A DNA stretch of 64,000 bases from Epiperipatus broadwayi (GCA_028023455.1 JAQFVV010007237.1:30001-94000), one strand, 5' to 3'. Counted from the stretch's first letter, positions 10,713 to 23,111 are shown. The notes: generated from the letters alone by a model not told the origin. Made by a program: numbers and translations.

Positions 10713-10763
<51 letters not shown>
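10713..10763. repeat. (AT)n array
   Basis: AT dinucleotide array directly abutting the end of hammerhead locus 2. Confidence 0.9.
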
Positions 10764-10767
<4 letters not shown>

Positions 10768-12284
10768 TAACCCTTTGTAGGATTCTTATGAGATGACTCG
10801 AAGCCACTTCAAGTAGCTTGAATTCCATTATTTTCTAATGCTATGGTAAAGATTTTGCGCTTCTTTTTAAAGGTTAAAAAAAGTTCCGTAAAATGCTGCC
10901 CTCTCTTGAATTATTTTACAAGTAAAAAATCAATAAAACTGGTGTCAAAAGTATAACAAAAGAAGTAGGCTGGATGTTCTTCATTTTGATTGGCTGTAAA
11001 TATCAAGTTCAAAGAAAGTCGCTTGTCAAAGCCACTTGTCAAAACAAAACTGTTAAAATTTCTTTTCTTTCATTTTGAAAGTGATAAACAAATGTTTTAG
11101 ATCATTTTAAAAGTATTTTTGATGTATTTTTTTGACAAATTATAAATTATTTTGATAAAACATGCTAAAAATAAAATTATTTTAGAAAAATAGTTACTGC
11201 TTCAGCAAAAATTATTTACTTATCCACACAATGTAAAATTGACCAAGAAATCACTGATGTCATCAAAGCTATTTGGTTGTTCAGTAATATTTGTTTTAAA
11301 TTTGCCACCGTTATCGAATATTTGTAAATTATAAATGAAAATTTATTTTTGAAAAAACTTTCATTCATTTTCATAACCTGACAAATTATTAATATACTTT
11401 TCACAAACGAATTTAAAGTGAATATAATATTAAAAGATGAAAATATTTTGACAGTTGAGTTTTGACTTGACTGATTAAACGTTTAGACTTTTACCTCACT
11501 TGGCCAATAAAATAATAACCACTACAAAGGTTAATAGGCTGAATATAGAATCAGACTTGTGATCACAAGTAACATTTATAATTCAAAAATTTAAAGATCT
11601 CTAAAACATGAAGCAGACTTACTCAAGTCAATAATTTTCAGTTATGGAAATTAATTTGTTTAATCTTAACATAAAGAAATTATAATTTAAATTATTGTTA
11701 AGACTACTTTTCCAAAGCTTATTTATGCTTATCTGTTTTTAATATCTTTTAGGTTCAGCAATTTTTTTGCCCAATCTATACAGATTCCATGAGTAACAAA
11801 GAATAAAAAACTCAATCCTAGTAGGAAAGTGTTTCCAGGCAAAAAAAGTTAATGTACATCTTTTCTTTTAATAAATACAATACAATTACAAATATTAATA
11901 ATGCAAATAATATTACATTTTTAAATGTTAATAATTAAAATTTATTAATTACCTTTTGATTATTATAGGCATGATTAATGCTGAGGGTGTTCTGAAGTTG
12001 AGTATTACTCTAAAAGGATTATCAAATTAAAAAATGTATTTAATTTTTTTGAATCGAGAGAAAGAGAAAATAATTTAAATGTATATACATACAATTTATA
12101 AATTACATTGTAATTTAATATGATCTGCATTGATAACATTCTAAAACATAATCTAGAATATATGTCATTAAAGTTCATTTGCAGTCTATTGCTGCCATCT
12201 ATGTAAGTTTGAATAATCAACAGATATAACATGGTAATGATTATTAACTCCATATTCATTACTATCCTTTTCATATTCCCAGAC
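10764..12284. other. AT-rich non-coding stretch
   Basis: No supported gene or repeat. Two short minus-strand open frames have low-complexity composition. Confidence 0.55.
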
Positions 12285-12360
12285 TGGTTTTTGACTTACG
12301 ATCTTCATCAATAAGAAGTTAAGACTTGAATCTAGTGCACCTAGTTTTTTCGATTTAATG
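12285..12360 (-). mobile_element. fragment of hammerhead repeat family 1
   Basis: The minus strand reads TTGATGA, A, GAT-CGTAA-GTC, A, AAAACCAGTC, TGGGA, preceded by sequence matching the region upstream of the hammerhead in the full loci (GTGCACTAGATTC against GTGCAGTGCTC-type sequence). C3 and G12 are mutated, but stem II (GAT/GTC) still pairs with a changed sequence. The fragment is followed on the plus strand by a large ACAT microsatellite. Confidence 0.55.
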
Positions 12361-12390
12361 CAATTTTATTTCAGCAATCACTGGATACGT

Positions 12391-12525
12391 ACGTACGTAC
12401 AAACGTACGTACATACATACATACATACATACATACATACATACATACATACATACATACATACATACATACATACATACATACATACATACATACATAC
12501 ATACGTACATACATACATACATGCA
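12391..12525. repeat. (ACAT)n tetranucleotide microsatellite
   Basis: About 135 bp of CATA/ACGT-type tetranucleotides. Open frames on both strands here encode only YVCM or THTYI-type repeats and are artefacts. Confidence 0.95.
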
Positions 12526-12574
12526 TACATTAAAATCCACTATGTTGCCTTCATAAAATACTTTAATATAAAAA

Positions 12575-14145
12575 TATAAACACATATTATAGACAACTAC
12601 ATTTGAATTAATAAATAATAAATTTATTTACATTAAATCGAAAAATGAAACTTCTCCAGATGTTAGAATAAATCAGAAAGTCACGCGTTTTATATTAACT
12701 TAGTATACACTTATTGTTCAAATTATATTTTAAAAAATATTAAAATTTTCAATGTTTAATTGACGACTTACAACTCAACTTCACGGATTCTTGTAGCAAA
12801 ATCTAGAAATTTAGCATCCTTTAACCTTAATAATAAAGGCTTCATAAAATTATGACAAAACAAGAACACAGTTTATAAAATTTACCAGCAACAATCAGAA
12901 GACACCGATCACACCAATTGTCTGTAGAGTTGAAAGAAATCAGATGCCATATCTTCAATATAGCAGTTTTTTTAATCTTGTTTATAAAAATCTTTAAATA
13001 AATTAAAAGATATTATATCCACTGATAAAAACTTGCATTTTTCTTTAGTAGATCAAATAATAATTAGGCCACATAATGGATTTTAATTCCATCATATGAA
13101 ATATTATTGAAAAAATTTAAAAATGATTTTAAATTAGAACATCATTGAAATATTAATATTAACAAACGAAATGATTTTAGAATTTGATCTACTAAAGAAA
13201 AATGCAATTTTTATATAATTCCATGGATATAATATCTTTTAATTTATTTAAAGATTGTTATAAACAAGATCAAAAAAACTGCTATATTGAAGATATGCCA
13301 TCTGATTTCTTTCAACGCTACAGACATTTGGTGTGATCTGAGTCTTCTGATTGTTGCTGGTAAATTTTATAAACTGTGTCCTTAATATTTAAAGAAAATT
13401 AAACTGTTGCACATGTGCTTTGGATTTTAAATATAAAATGAATGAATACTAACACTTCAACTACATGATAAAGTCTTTTATCATGTGGTTGAAGTGTTAG
13501 TATTCATTCATTTTATATTTAAAATTCAAAGCGCATGTGCAACAGTTTAATGCTGTTTAAATAACACTTCAATCATTTTATATTTAAAATTCAAAGCACA
13601 TGTGCAACAGTTTAATACTGTTTAAATATTGTCCTTAATATTTAAACAGCATTAAATTGTTGCACATGCGCTTTGGTTTTTAAATATAAAATGAATGAAC
13701 AATAACACTTCAAAGTGTTAGTATTCTTTCATTTTATATTTAAAATCCAAAGCACATGTGCAACAGTTTAATGCTGTTTAAATATTATTGTTTATAAAAA
13801 ACATCGCGCTATATAAAATAATTGACTTATTTACAAACTGTGTCCTTGTTTTATCATAATTTTATGAAGCCTTTATTATTAAGGTTAAAGAATGCTAAGT
13901 TTCTAGATTTTGCTACAATAATCCATGAAGTTGAGTTGTAAGTCGTCAATTAAACTTTGAAAATTTTAATAATTTTTAAATTTTAATTTGAACAATAAGT
14001 GTATACTAAGTTAATATAAATCCTGTGACTTTCTGATTTATTCTAACATCTTGAGAAGGTTCATTTTGAATGAAAATCGATTTGATGTAAATATATTTAT
14101 TATTTATTAATTCAAATGTAGTTGTCTATAATATGTGTTTATATT
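12575..14145. mobile_element. 1.57-kb foldback element with nested foldbacks
   Basis: Long inverted arms: from about 12575 (AAATATAAACACATATTATAGACAAC...) to about 13050, and from about 13175 to 14145 in complement, covering about 480 bp per arm. The right arm is split by an insertion at about 13381-13850 made of smaller inverted repeats. No transposase frame. It probably moved, if at all, as a non-autonomous foldback. The outer ends share AATATAAACACATATTATAG in inverted orientation. Confidence 0.7.
13381..13797. mobile_element. nested small foldbacks (two copies plus a partial copy)
   Basis: Units of about 170 bp with termini like TTAATATTTAAACAGCATTA and the internal motif TGTTGCACATGTGCTTTG. 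The first unit is a near-perfect hairpin (13385-13555), the next is partial, and a third hairpin ends near 13795. The host sequence CAAACTGTGTCCT of the larger foldback is found on both sides (about 13373 and 13835), consistent with insertion into its right arm plus a local duplication. Confidence 0.6.
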
Positions 14146-14636
14146 TATTTATATATACACCTGGGTCTTGTTTTAAGCTGTTTTATTTAATGCGATTTTG
14201 AAGTTACACGATTCATGTTTCTTCGGAAGTCAAACTCCAATAATGCACTATTACTTTAAATAATAAATTTTGCGCACTTACGTCATATTGAAAGTAAGAT
14301 TAATAACACATTATTGGAATTCAACTTTCATCTTAGTAATTTCAATATTTTCAGTGCTTTATGATAGTGAGATTTTATGCAATAATGAAATTAAAATCAT
14401 GATATCCACATTTTATGTATACCCACATTAAATTTTACAAGATTATAATGTAAATTTGTTCGAACATTGTGCATGTTCATTTTGCATTTTAAATCACATT
14501 CTGTTTTTGCATTTTAAAAAAGAACATAATCAATTATTAATCATTTAGTGTCTGCAAGTTTATTTCTAATTATTTTCTTATTAATGACACTAATCATGAA
14601 CATGCTCTTAAATTCCAATGAGAGCTAAATGTTTGA

Positions 14637-14837
14637 ATGACTGGATATCATGAGCTTCATAAACAATTAATAAAATCATCATCTCAAAGATTAATTACTA
14701 ATTACATTGTCACCAGAAAACCATTAACACAACATGAGAGTGAAGTTGGTGCTAGTTGTATTTTCTTTTGTGAAGAATCTGATTTTTTACCACTTTGTAA
14801 ACGAACCTGTTTATCAGCAAGTAGCGATAATAATTAA
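14637..14837 (+). CDS. hypothetical 66-residue frame or terminal exon
   Basis: A frame with mixed, non-repetitive composition that includes five cysteines in the C-terminal half. It stops at TAA, and an AATAAA sequence follows about 60 bp later (near 14899), so it could be a terminal exon. I do not recognise a family. No splice acceptor is clear, and one frame this size is not unexpected in 64 kb. Confidence 0.15.
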   Translation: MTGYHELHKQLIKSSSQRLITNYIVTRKPLTQHESEVGASCIFFCEESDFLPLCKRTCLSASSDNN

Positions 14838-15032
14838 AATGTGTATAAAAATGTCAATTACTGTACTGTAAATTATGCATAAAAATATATTGTTTTGAAT
14901 AAAATTAAATATTATAGTTAAAAAAAGTTTGTCTTGTATCATTTTTTTTTCAAATTTGAAATTTTTTATTAGTCATATTTTATTTCCTTATTTTTTTTTT
15001 TTATGCGAATTTTAAAAAAGTGATATTAGCAA

Positions 15033-15047
15033 TGATTTTTGTAATTA
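15033..15047. repeat. left target-site duplication of hammerhead repeat, locus 3
   Basis: TGATTTTTGTAATTA, exactly repeated at 15931-15945 on the other side of the element. Confidence 0.8.
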
Positions 15048-15204
15048 ACATCACAAGATCACCATTTCCTATGTTTGCCTATAACTGTTATTAAAACAGG
15101 CAAAACTCACTACATGTATTGCCACACACAGCAAGCTAGAGTAATCAATGGATGCCAGAAGGTTTGTGTATAAAATCCCTAACTAGTGCCTACTCATACA
15201 ATAT

Positions 15205-15246
15205 TCCCAAACTAGTTCCTGGCTTGTGGCCTTCATCAATAAGGAG
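15205..15246 (-). ncRNA. degenerate hammerhead motif (locus 3, minus)
   Basis: Reads TTGATGA, A, GGC-CACAA-GCC, A, GGAAC, TAGTT on the minus strand. C3 to T, a changed GAAA box and a GTT triplet make it probably inactive, in contrast to the intact plus copy in the same element. Confidence 0.6.
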
Positions 15247-15783
15247 CCTTGGATCTGAGAGCACTGCACCTAGATTTTAGGATATTATGCATCTAATGCA
15301 ACCCTCTAGCAGTCACCTTTTTTCTCCACTTAACTACAAAACTATGAGTCTTAAATTAAAAACACCTTAATATTTTCAATCCAAGCTCATTTGCTTATAT
15401 AGTCATATAGGTCTGAACTCAGTTCAGTACCCATACATTGTGGTGTATTTGGTTCTTTAATAACCACAGCCACCACTATCCTATTAGGCAGGATTAGTCC
15501 CAAGCCAATAAACATCACATGACCACCATTTCCTATGCTTGCCTATAACTGCAATAGGATAGTGGTAGCTGTGGTTATTAAAGTACCAAAGACACCAAAA
15601 TGTATGGGTACTGAACTGAGTTCTGATCTGTATGACTATATAAGCTAATGAACTTGGATTAAAAATATTAAGGTATTTTCAATTTAAGACTCATAGTTTT
15701 GTAGTTAAGTGGAGATAAAAGGTGACTGCTAGAAGCTTACATTAAATCCTAAGATTTAGGTGCAGTGCTCACAGATCCAAGGC

Positions 15784-15825
15784 TCCTCACTGATGAAGGC
15801 CACAAGCCAGAAACTAGTCTGGGGA
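15784..15825 (+). ncRNA. hammerhead ribozyme, type I-like (locus 3, plus)
   Basis: Exact 42-nt match to the motif at 10561-10602, with CTGATGA at 15790-15796 and the GTC triplet ending at 15819. The sequence just outside differs between loci, so identity across the motif may reflect either recency or constraint. Confidence 0.7.
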
Positions 15826-15930
15826 TATTGGATGAGTAGGCACTAGATGGGGATTTTACACACAAGCCTTCTGACATCCATTGATTACTCTAGTTTGATG
15901 AGTGTGGCAATACGTATAGTGAGTTTTGCC

Positions 15931-15945
15931 TGATTTTTGTAATTA
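15931..15945. repeat. right target-site duplication of hammerhead repeat, locus 3
   Basis: Exact copy of TGATTTTTGTAATTA at 15033-15047. Confidence 0.8.
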
Positions 15946-16831
15946 TTAATTAAACCAGCTTATAGTTATAAATAACAATCAAGATGTAATTTCTAATAAT
16001 TTTAATAAGCCGGTACATAAATCACAGCTATTAAATATGCAATAATGAGAATATATACTTATTCACAGAACAACTAAGTCCAAATATGTTATTATAATAA
16101 TGCAAATGGACATTGTTTTCAAGTTTATTAACAAATGATACTTTAGAAATATTTATGAATAAAATTGGATATCTAATTCAGAAGTCATTCACTCTTTCTA
16201 CTTCATGTGAAGTTAAACATGGTTTTCTATAATCCAGATGCTCAATACCTCAGTTTATCCTATTTAGTCACACTAATTCATTATAATTATCACAATCACT
16301 GTTACAATCATTATAATAATTGCAATATAATAATTGCAATAGTAATACCAACAAGCACAATACTATGTTAACCAAATCAACATACTTAATTAATATGCAC
16401 ACCGTTACTGACTAATTATCAAAAGAACATTTCATTGAACATCTTTTTTCTTATTTTACTGTTAACGATTTGGAATATTTTCAAATAAAATAAAGTGATA
16501 ACAAAAAAGAACATTACAATCATGGATGTTTATAATTTCATTTTTTTTTATATACATTCCTATAAATAACGAAAAAAAATCATTGCATGTAGGATTAAAA
16601 TGGATTAAAAAAGAAATATGTTACATCTCAATAATGTAAAAAGCCTCATTATTTTATGTTGGAAATTTGAGAGGCTAAAAAAAAATATTAGAAAAGCGAC
16701 ATACAATATCAAAATAGCCACAAATATTAATCATATGCGATATCTGTTTAATCCAGTTCTGCTCTTGGCCAGAGAACTTAATATATGCACAATTAATAAT
16801 ACAACAGTTATGTAATTAACAATTTGTTATA

Positions 16832-16895
<64 letters not shown>

Positions 16896-17870
16896 AAAAG
16901 CATTGAAGAGTCATCCATTAACTTATTGTTTACCTAAACTACAAAATATTATATAATAACCAAATTCTGAACTATAAATTACAACAAAAAACCAGTATCA
17001 AGGAAACTTTTTGCATAGATAGATCAAACCTTGACATTATTAACCAGAAATCAGAATAGACTAGAACTAGATTCCTATTTATATTATGCAAATCTCATTA
17101 GATTTGAACATATAAAATATAAAATACACACACTTATTAAATATATTTTTTATAGTTATCAAACAAATATATATTTTCAAATAATGAAATAATTATTAAT
17201 ATATATAAAGATAATACGCACAGGTATGGTTCCTAATTGCTGATTCTCCACATCAGCTCTGCCATAAAATGTTCTCGAATTCCTTTTTCATAATTTTTCA
17301 ATTTTAATAACAAATTCTTTGGAGAAAATAATTTAATATTAATAATAAATTTATTAGAAAAAAATATTTATATACATAAATTTTCATACAAAAGTTAAAC
17401 AAAATAAGTATAGCACTGGTCATATTAGTTCTATATTTCTGGCATGATGTAGCAATAAAATGGAAATATTAAACTATATAAAACTTTTTTTTTACATATA
17501 GAACTCTAAGAAGACAGCAAGAAAAGCTTGCAGGTAGTTGATAAGTTTCATAAATTCATGAAAAGTAATGTTGACTCACGAGTTTTAGGTGCCAAATTGT
17601 TAGTATGAAATTATTTGGAGTATCATTGCGGGCCTCAACCTCAAGAATGCTGACTATATTTATGAAGATGAGATAATGAAATCATCTAAAATCAATTGTT
17701 GCTGAAAATAAATAGGCATTATAAAGGACTGAAATAAAGAATGTACAAGTGCTCATATGTCAAAATAATTATTATGAGTTGCACAAGTAAACAATGTTAG
17801 TGAACTGCCTTTTCAAAGTTTCAAGTTTTTGATATAAATATTGCAACACTAAAACAGTTATGTTGGCAAC
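15946..17870. other. AT-rich non-coding stretch with an (AT)n array
   Basis: An AT array of about 48 bp lies at 16838-16885. Otherwise only chance short frames are seen. Confidence 0.55.
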
Positions 17871-17879
17871 TTAAAAAGT

Positions 17880-18360
17880 GGACAAAGCATATCATATGGA
17901 GAAACATATCATTGGTCAAACATTTTCCAATCACTGGAAAGAAGTCGTAAACACCAAAAGAAGACTGTCATCCAGGCTGTATCTTCTGAACTGCAACCCA
18001 TAATAGTGAACATGTCCAAAATTAGAATGTCATGTCATGATATACTCTTTATCCACTTGTTATTCTACATAGACATATCACATCTGCAAATTATTTGAAT
18101 AGTATATATCAGTTTAGTCCAATGATGTAAACACTGTTCCAGACAATATTGTCATCTTTCAAAATGAGGATGCTCCAATTCATACATGTTGTGTATTCAA
18201 ATATTAATCTGAAACATGGTTAAAAATCATGAATTTTATAATTATTTTTAAACAATAGCTGAAAGTCAGTATTCTCTATAGACGACTTTCAAAGAATTTG
18301 AAGATTTGTCTTTGATATCTAGCTTAATATTCTTCCAGCCATAGTTTAAATGACATATAA
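17880..18360 (+). pseudogene. possible Tc1/mariner-type transposase relic
   Basis: One frame contains IVIFQNEDAPIHT (about 18150-18190), matching the block around the second catalytic Asp of Tc1-type transposases, usually of the form FQ-D-AP-H. About 20 residues on, SETWL fits the helix that normally follows. The rest is broken by stops. No terminal inverted repeats found. The single motif makes this tentative. Confidence 0.35.
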
Positions 18361-18471
18361 TTTTTGTAACACAAAGAATATAAGCACTTCAGAATGAGAA
18401 TGGTGCCCTATTCCATAATTTTAAAATATCACACTAGAGTTCCAGTTACTTTGTCCAATATCATTGATAAT

Positions 18472-19483
18472 TTATATATTTACTAAGACAATAAAGCCAA
18501 TTACTTTAGGCTTTAATAAGCTTATAAATATAGATGATAATAATCAACCTTAAGCTATCAACAATCTCAACTTGCAATCAAAGCAATTTATTTTAACAAT
18601 AAAGATTCTATAGTCTGATATGTTGATATAAATACTAAAGATTGCAACTTGACCAAGAGTGCAAGATTAATAATGCAAATAAGCTTAAACAAACCTCGTT
18701 AAACAAGCAAATATAACTTGCTCTGAAAACAGACTAATAAGTAGTCATTTATAACTTCCAATTTCCATATAACGTATATATTTACTAATACAATAAAGCT
18801 AATTACTTAAGACTTTAATAGGTTTATAAATGTAGATGATATCAACCCTTAATCTATCAACAATCTCAACCTGTAGTCAAGGAAACCTCTTTTAATAATA
18901 AAGGTGGTTCCATCTTTATTTATGATCTGATATGTTTATATAGACACTAAAGATTGAAACTTGACCAAGAGTGTGAGTTTAATAATCAAAGAAGTTTGAA
19001 CAAACCTCATTAATCTGGCAGATATAACCTGTTCTTAAAGCAGACCAATAAATAAATTATTTATTGTTAAAAAAGTTGCCTTGACTACAGGTTTGAAATT
19101 GTTCATAGCTTAAGAATTGTGTATTATCATCTACATTTATAATCGATTAAAGTCTTAAGCAATTGGCTTTATTATCTTAGTAAATATATACTTTATATGG
19201 AAATTGGAAGTTATAAATGACTATTTATTAGTCTGCTTTCAAAATCTCAAAGTTATAAAAATCTGCTTTCAGAATAGGTTATATTTGCCTGATTTACTGG
19301 ATTTATTTAAACTTCTTTGCTTTATTAATCTTACACTTTTGGTCAAGTTGCAATTTTTAGTGTCTATATAACCACATCAGTCCACAGATAAAGGTGATAC
19401 CATCTTTATTGTTAAAGGAGGTTGCCTTGACTACAGGTTGAGATTAATTGATAGCTTAAGGATTGATTGTTATTATATATTTA
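18472..19483. mobile_element. repeat family 3: two minus units then plus units
   Basis: Two direct units of about 302 bp (starting about 18475 and 18777, both reading TATATTTACTAA) are followed by about 400 bp in the opposite orientation that contains the complementary motifs twice, for example GGTTGCCTTGACTACAGGTT at about 19075 and 19420. TTATATATTTA occurs at both borders but is AT-rich and may be chance. Related sequence lies at 61135-61720. The tandem plus head-to-head layout resembles the hammerhead repeats, but no CTGATGA/GAAA core is present. Non-coding. Confidence 0.6.
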
Positions 19484-19489
19484 TAATAA

Positions 19490-22400
19490 TGTTTTCATAC
19501 TCTGCCATTCTAAATTTTAATAGAAATGATACTCTTACAGAGTTTAAATATAAAATTTTAACAATATTTATTGTGCCAAGTATAATTAACCTATTCATTT
19601 ATATATATTATTGATTTATTTTACTTAAGCATGAACAATGTGATGATGTAATTTATATAATAATAATTAATTAGCTATTGCCTTTTATGATTTAATCTAT
19701 ATATTCTATCCTCTTATAAGTGATTAAACGAATCTAGATTTATAAACGAAAATGCGGACTATGTTCAGTGGTCGGTTAGTTATAAAAAATTCAGCTGCAG
19801 AGATATGTAATTAAGACAAATAAAGAAATTAAAATCATAAAATAAATTATCATCATTAAAATAAATAGGGGTAGAGAGAGAAAACTTCAATGATTATACC
19901 TAATTAATAATTTAGAATAAAATAACATCCTATCTTTATCAAAAACGCATTGTCTGAGCTATAAGTATGTGCACCTTTAAACAATAATGATAACTTCTCA
20001 TGTTTTGTTAATGTTTCTAAAAATATATATGTTACGTAAATTATTTGCCAATAGGATTTGAAAATACCTTTCTTATAACACAATTGAAAATTAAACTCTT
20101 TTATGCCACACCACAACTGTAATATCAATAATAATCGATCACTTCTTAAATAAAGAATAATGATAATAATAATAATAATCTCAGAGTTTCTTTGTTTACT
20201 TTAATAAAATACTCTACAGTACTATGCTGTCACACATGACTGACATTCTGGTAGGCTATGGGAAACATTCACTTCACTTAAAAGCTCATGTGTCCTCACA
20301 TATAACAACTATTATAACTATTTAAAAGGATGATAAATATAATCAATAATGACATAAACAATTACATAAAATTTTGAATAATACAGCCTTTCTATCCAGA
20401 ATCTCAGCCAGAATAATAGAAAGACAAGAGTACCTTTTGTATCCTTACATTATCCATGACAACACAATAAATTAACTAAGGCTAATTAATTCAATAATTT
20501 AACTAAAATGTAACTGGAATCATGTGCCGTCAGGGTTAATAATTTGGAAATAAATTCATTTTTACAATTAAATAATGTTTAGTCTGAAGTTTGTAATTCC
20601 ATAAAATAATTATCATCAAAATAAAATGAATGAAATGTTCAGATCTGCATAAATTTGCCTATCTGGTATATTAAGATTTCTAATGTTTGAAATAATTTAG
20701 GACTCAAGAAAATGTTTTGCAAATATTTTGCAAACACACTTATATTTGGCATATAAAAAACAATTGACAACGAATATTGAAAAAGACTACAATTTATTAC
20801 CAACACAGAATGAAACAAAATACACAAATTTATTAAATAATATAGCATTGACACTATACATAAATTATTACATTAAGCAATCCACTATCAGGGTATAAAT
20901 TAAAATAATAAATTCATACATGCTTGAAATCCTGTTATTACACTGGATTAACTAGCTGAAATATGTAGCTGATTTACTACTACACTAATTTATAGTTTTA
21001 GTAAATTTTCTATAGGTGTCTTACCTTGAGTTATTGACTACTTTTCTTTTATCTTATTTATTACTATTATGATATGAAATCTATTAAAATATTAACTTTA
21101 CTACTAATAAAGTTAACAGAGTTATGGTTTATAATTAAATAAATTGTGACTAATTATGGGTCATTTATCAGAAGTCCCACTTACCATTTCATGTTTAACT
21201 TAAGGTCCACATAAATTATGAGAAATATTTTTAATTATGAATGACTTAATTCAAGCCAAGAATATTTCTTAACTATCAATAACACTAAAATATTGTGTTC
21301 TAATATTTCTTTAATACATAAGCATTTTAAATTACACACTTTAAAATTAATTTTCTTCATTGGTTTGCTTGTGAACTACCAGCAAGGCTCAGTAGCACAA
21401 TACAGATATTGATCTCAGTTACTAAGGCATTATTGATAATAAAGTGCACCTTGAGGACTAACACCTCAAATCCAACATTTATTATTGCCATAACTTTTAA
21501 ACAAAGCATGATAATCTACACCTTCTATGGTCGAAATATCTTTAATTTCACATGAGGAATGCAAAAATAACAACTAATGTTTGCAGAGTAAAATCAGACA
21601 CCGAAGCATTTGGTGGTTTCTTGCCTATTGCTCAGACATAAAAATTTATAGATGTGGACTCTATCTCATCTCCTAAAGAAATGAACACGCAACCAAAAAT
21701 AATCCTCTCTTGGTATTAAAACACCTTAAGTATACTAAATGTTATATAAACTCTTGATCATCCTCTTCATGACAATAGATCATCTTGATTACCAAACATA
21801 CCATAACACTATATCAAAAACTAATCTTCTCATGGAAAACAAAGTATTTTGGGGAGAGCATCTCCATCCCACAACATAAAATACATTATAATATTAAAAT
21901 ATGCTGATATTAAACATATATCAACTCTACACTTAGGCAAGATAGCAAAACACGCTAACAATAATAAACCTATATTAAAATGTATACTTCAATCAATATC
22001 TGAAAATGAGTATCAGCCCCGTGGCTGTACATAAAAGACAGAAAAGTATAATAAATTTTATTCTAATGAAGGAATATTCGACAACAATGTATAGCATACA
22101 AGCTTAAACTAAAATAAAGTGGACATACTATTAAAGAATAACTGTTACCAAATTCCTTAATTAATATAATATAAATTCTGTTGAAACTTTAAACAAGAAA
22201 TATCTTGTTATAGCATTTTTTTTCTTTTTATAGTTACTTCTGATAAATTTAAGTATGCTTTTACCCGTTAAATTAAATAGAAAACATTTTTCTTTAAGTA
22301 CCTAACATACAAAGTTCATATCTCCAGTTGCATGTAATAAATCAGATATATTTCATAGGTATTACTTCATATCAAATAAATACTTAACCCAAAATAATGA

Positions 22401-23110
22401 TAATACAATCTACACTTGTCATTACAAGATCCTTAAAATATTATATGACAGATATAAACCTTAGCATACTTTAGTATTATAAAACAAAATAAAATTTTAC
22501 CAATTAGTTTTTCTTTTTTAAAAAAAAACATTAAATAAATAAATGCACATTATCTCATTTGGAGAACTATTTCTCTGTTGAGTTGTTTATCCAGTTGAAG
22601 AGTTTCAATCTGGTTACATTTTACAAAGCACTGAAAGTAATAAAGGTATTTTTTTCTAATGAAAAGTTTTCATTTCTTTGGCAAGTATAATAATAAACAT
22701 GTAAAAAAAATGTAATAGAAATGAGGCTTAATTCTCAATTGAATTATGATGATAAAGATCTGTATTCTTAAAAAAAAACGAATATTATAACATCAATAAT
22801 AAACATAAACATTATTTGAAGAATATACATACAGTTAGCTAACTAAAACATTGAAGAACATGCACACTTTTTCCTGGAGATCGGTATTATAATAACTGCA
22901 GGTGAATTAGAGAATGAATGAAACTACAAGAATTCCATTATGCATACAATATAACATATAATTTTATATTATTCTCAGGTCACTAAAGATATTATTAAGT
23001 TGTCTTTCATAATTTTAGCACTTTATTTTCAAATAGTATTTTTTTTTCAAAGAATGCACATATATTTAATTTTCATATTTATTTCAAATAAGACTTTTTA
23101 AAAAAAAACG
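19490..23110. other. AT-rich non-coding stretch
   Basis: No gene, RNA or organised repeat could be supported. About 21370-22030 is slightly less AT-rich and could hold an old unrecognised repeat. Confidence 0.55.

Positions 23111-23111
<1 letters not shown>

Larger units (their letters stand above)
9744..10715. mobile_element. hammerhead-bearing retrozyme-like repeat, locus 2 (head-to-head)
   Basis: The best locus for reading the structure. A complete minus monomer runs from 9744 to 10211, a second minus copy begins with the same AACCATTAAGCATCACATG at 10212 (period 468 bp) and stops near 10365, and a plus-strand unit of about 350 bp follows. Both full orientations carry an identical 42-nt hammerhead. 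The element lies between AT arrays on both sides, so any target duplication is hidden in the microsatellite. It has no coding capacity. Tandem head-to-tail monomers are what a multimeric or circular RNA template would give; the inversion resembles twin priming at the target. Confidence 0.8.
15048..15930. mobile_element. hammerhead-bearing retrozyme-like repeat, locus 3 (head-to-head)
   Basis: Minus monomer (15048 to about 15510; the start motif AACATCAC recurs at 15511, period 464 bp), partial second minus monomer to about 15555, then a plus unit to 15930. The perfect 15-bp direct repeat on both sides shows that the whole inverted composite entered as one unit and defines both ends to the base. 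The ends do not coincide with those of locus 1 (15048 and 1153 are different points of the monomer), as expected if priming can begin at various points of a circular or multimeric template. No reading frame. Confidence 0.8.

Noticed and set aside
12355-12585. YVCM and THTYI repeat proteins
   Set aside because: Translations of the ACAT microsatellite in both directions.
18600-19400. CTGATATG followed by a GATTGAAAC phrase in repeat family 3 as a hammerhead
   Set aside because: The core would need CTGATGA directly followed by a stem II; copies vary at these bases and no stem pairs.
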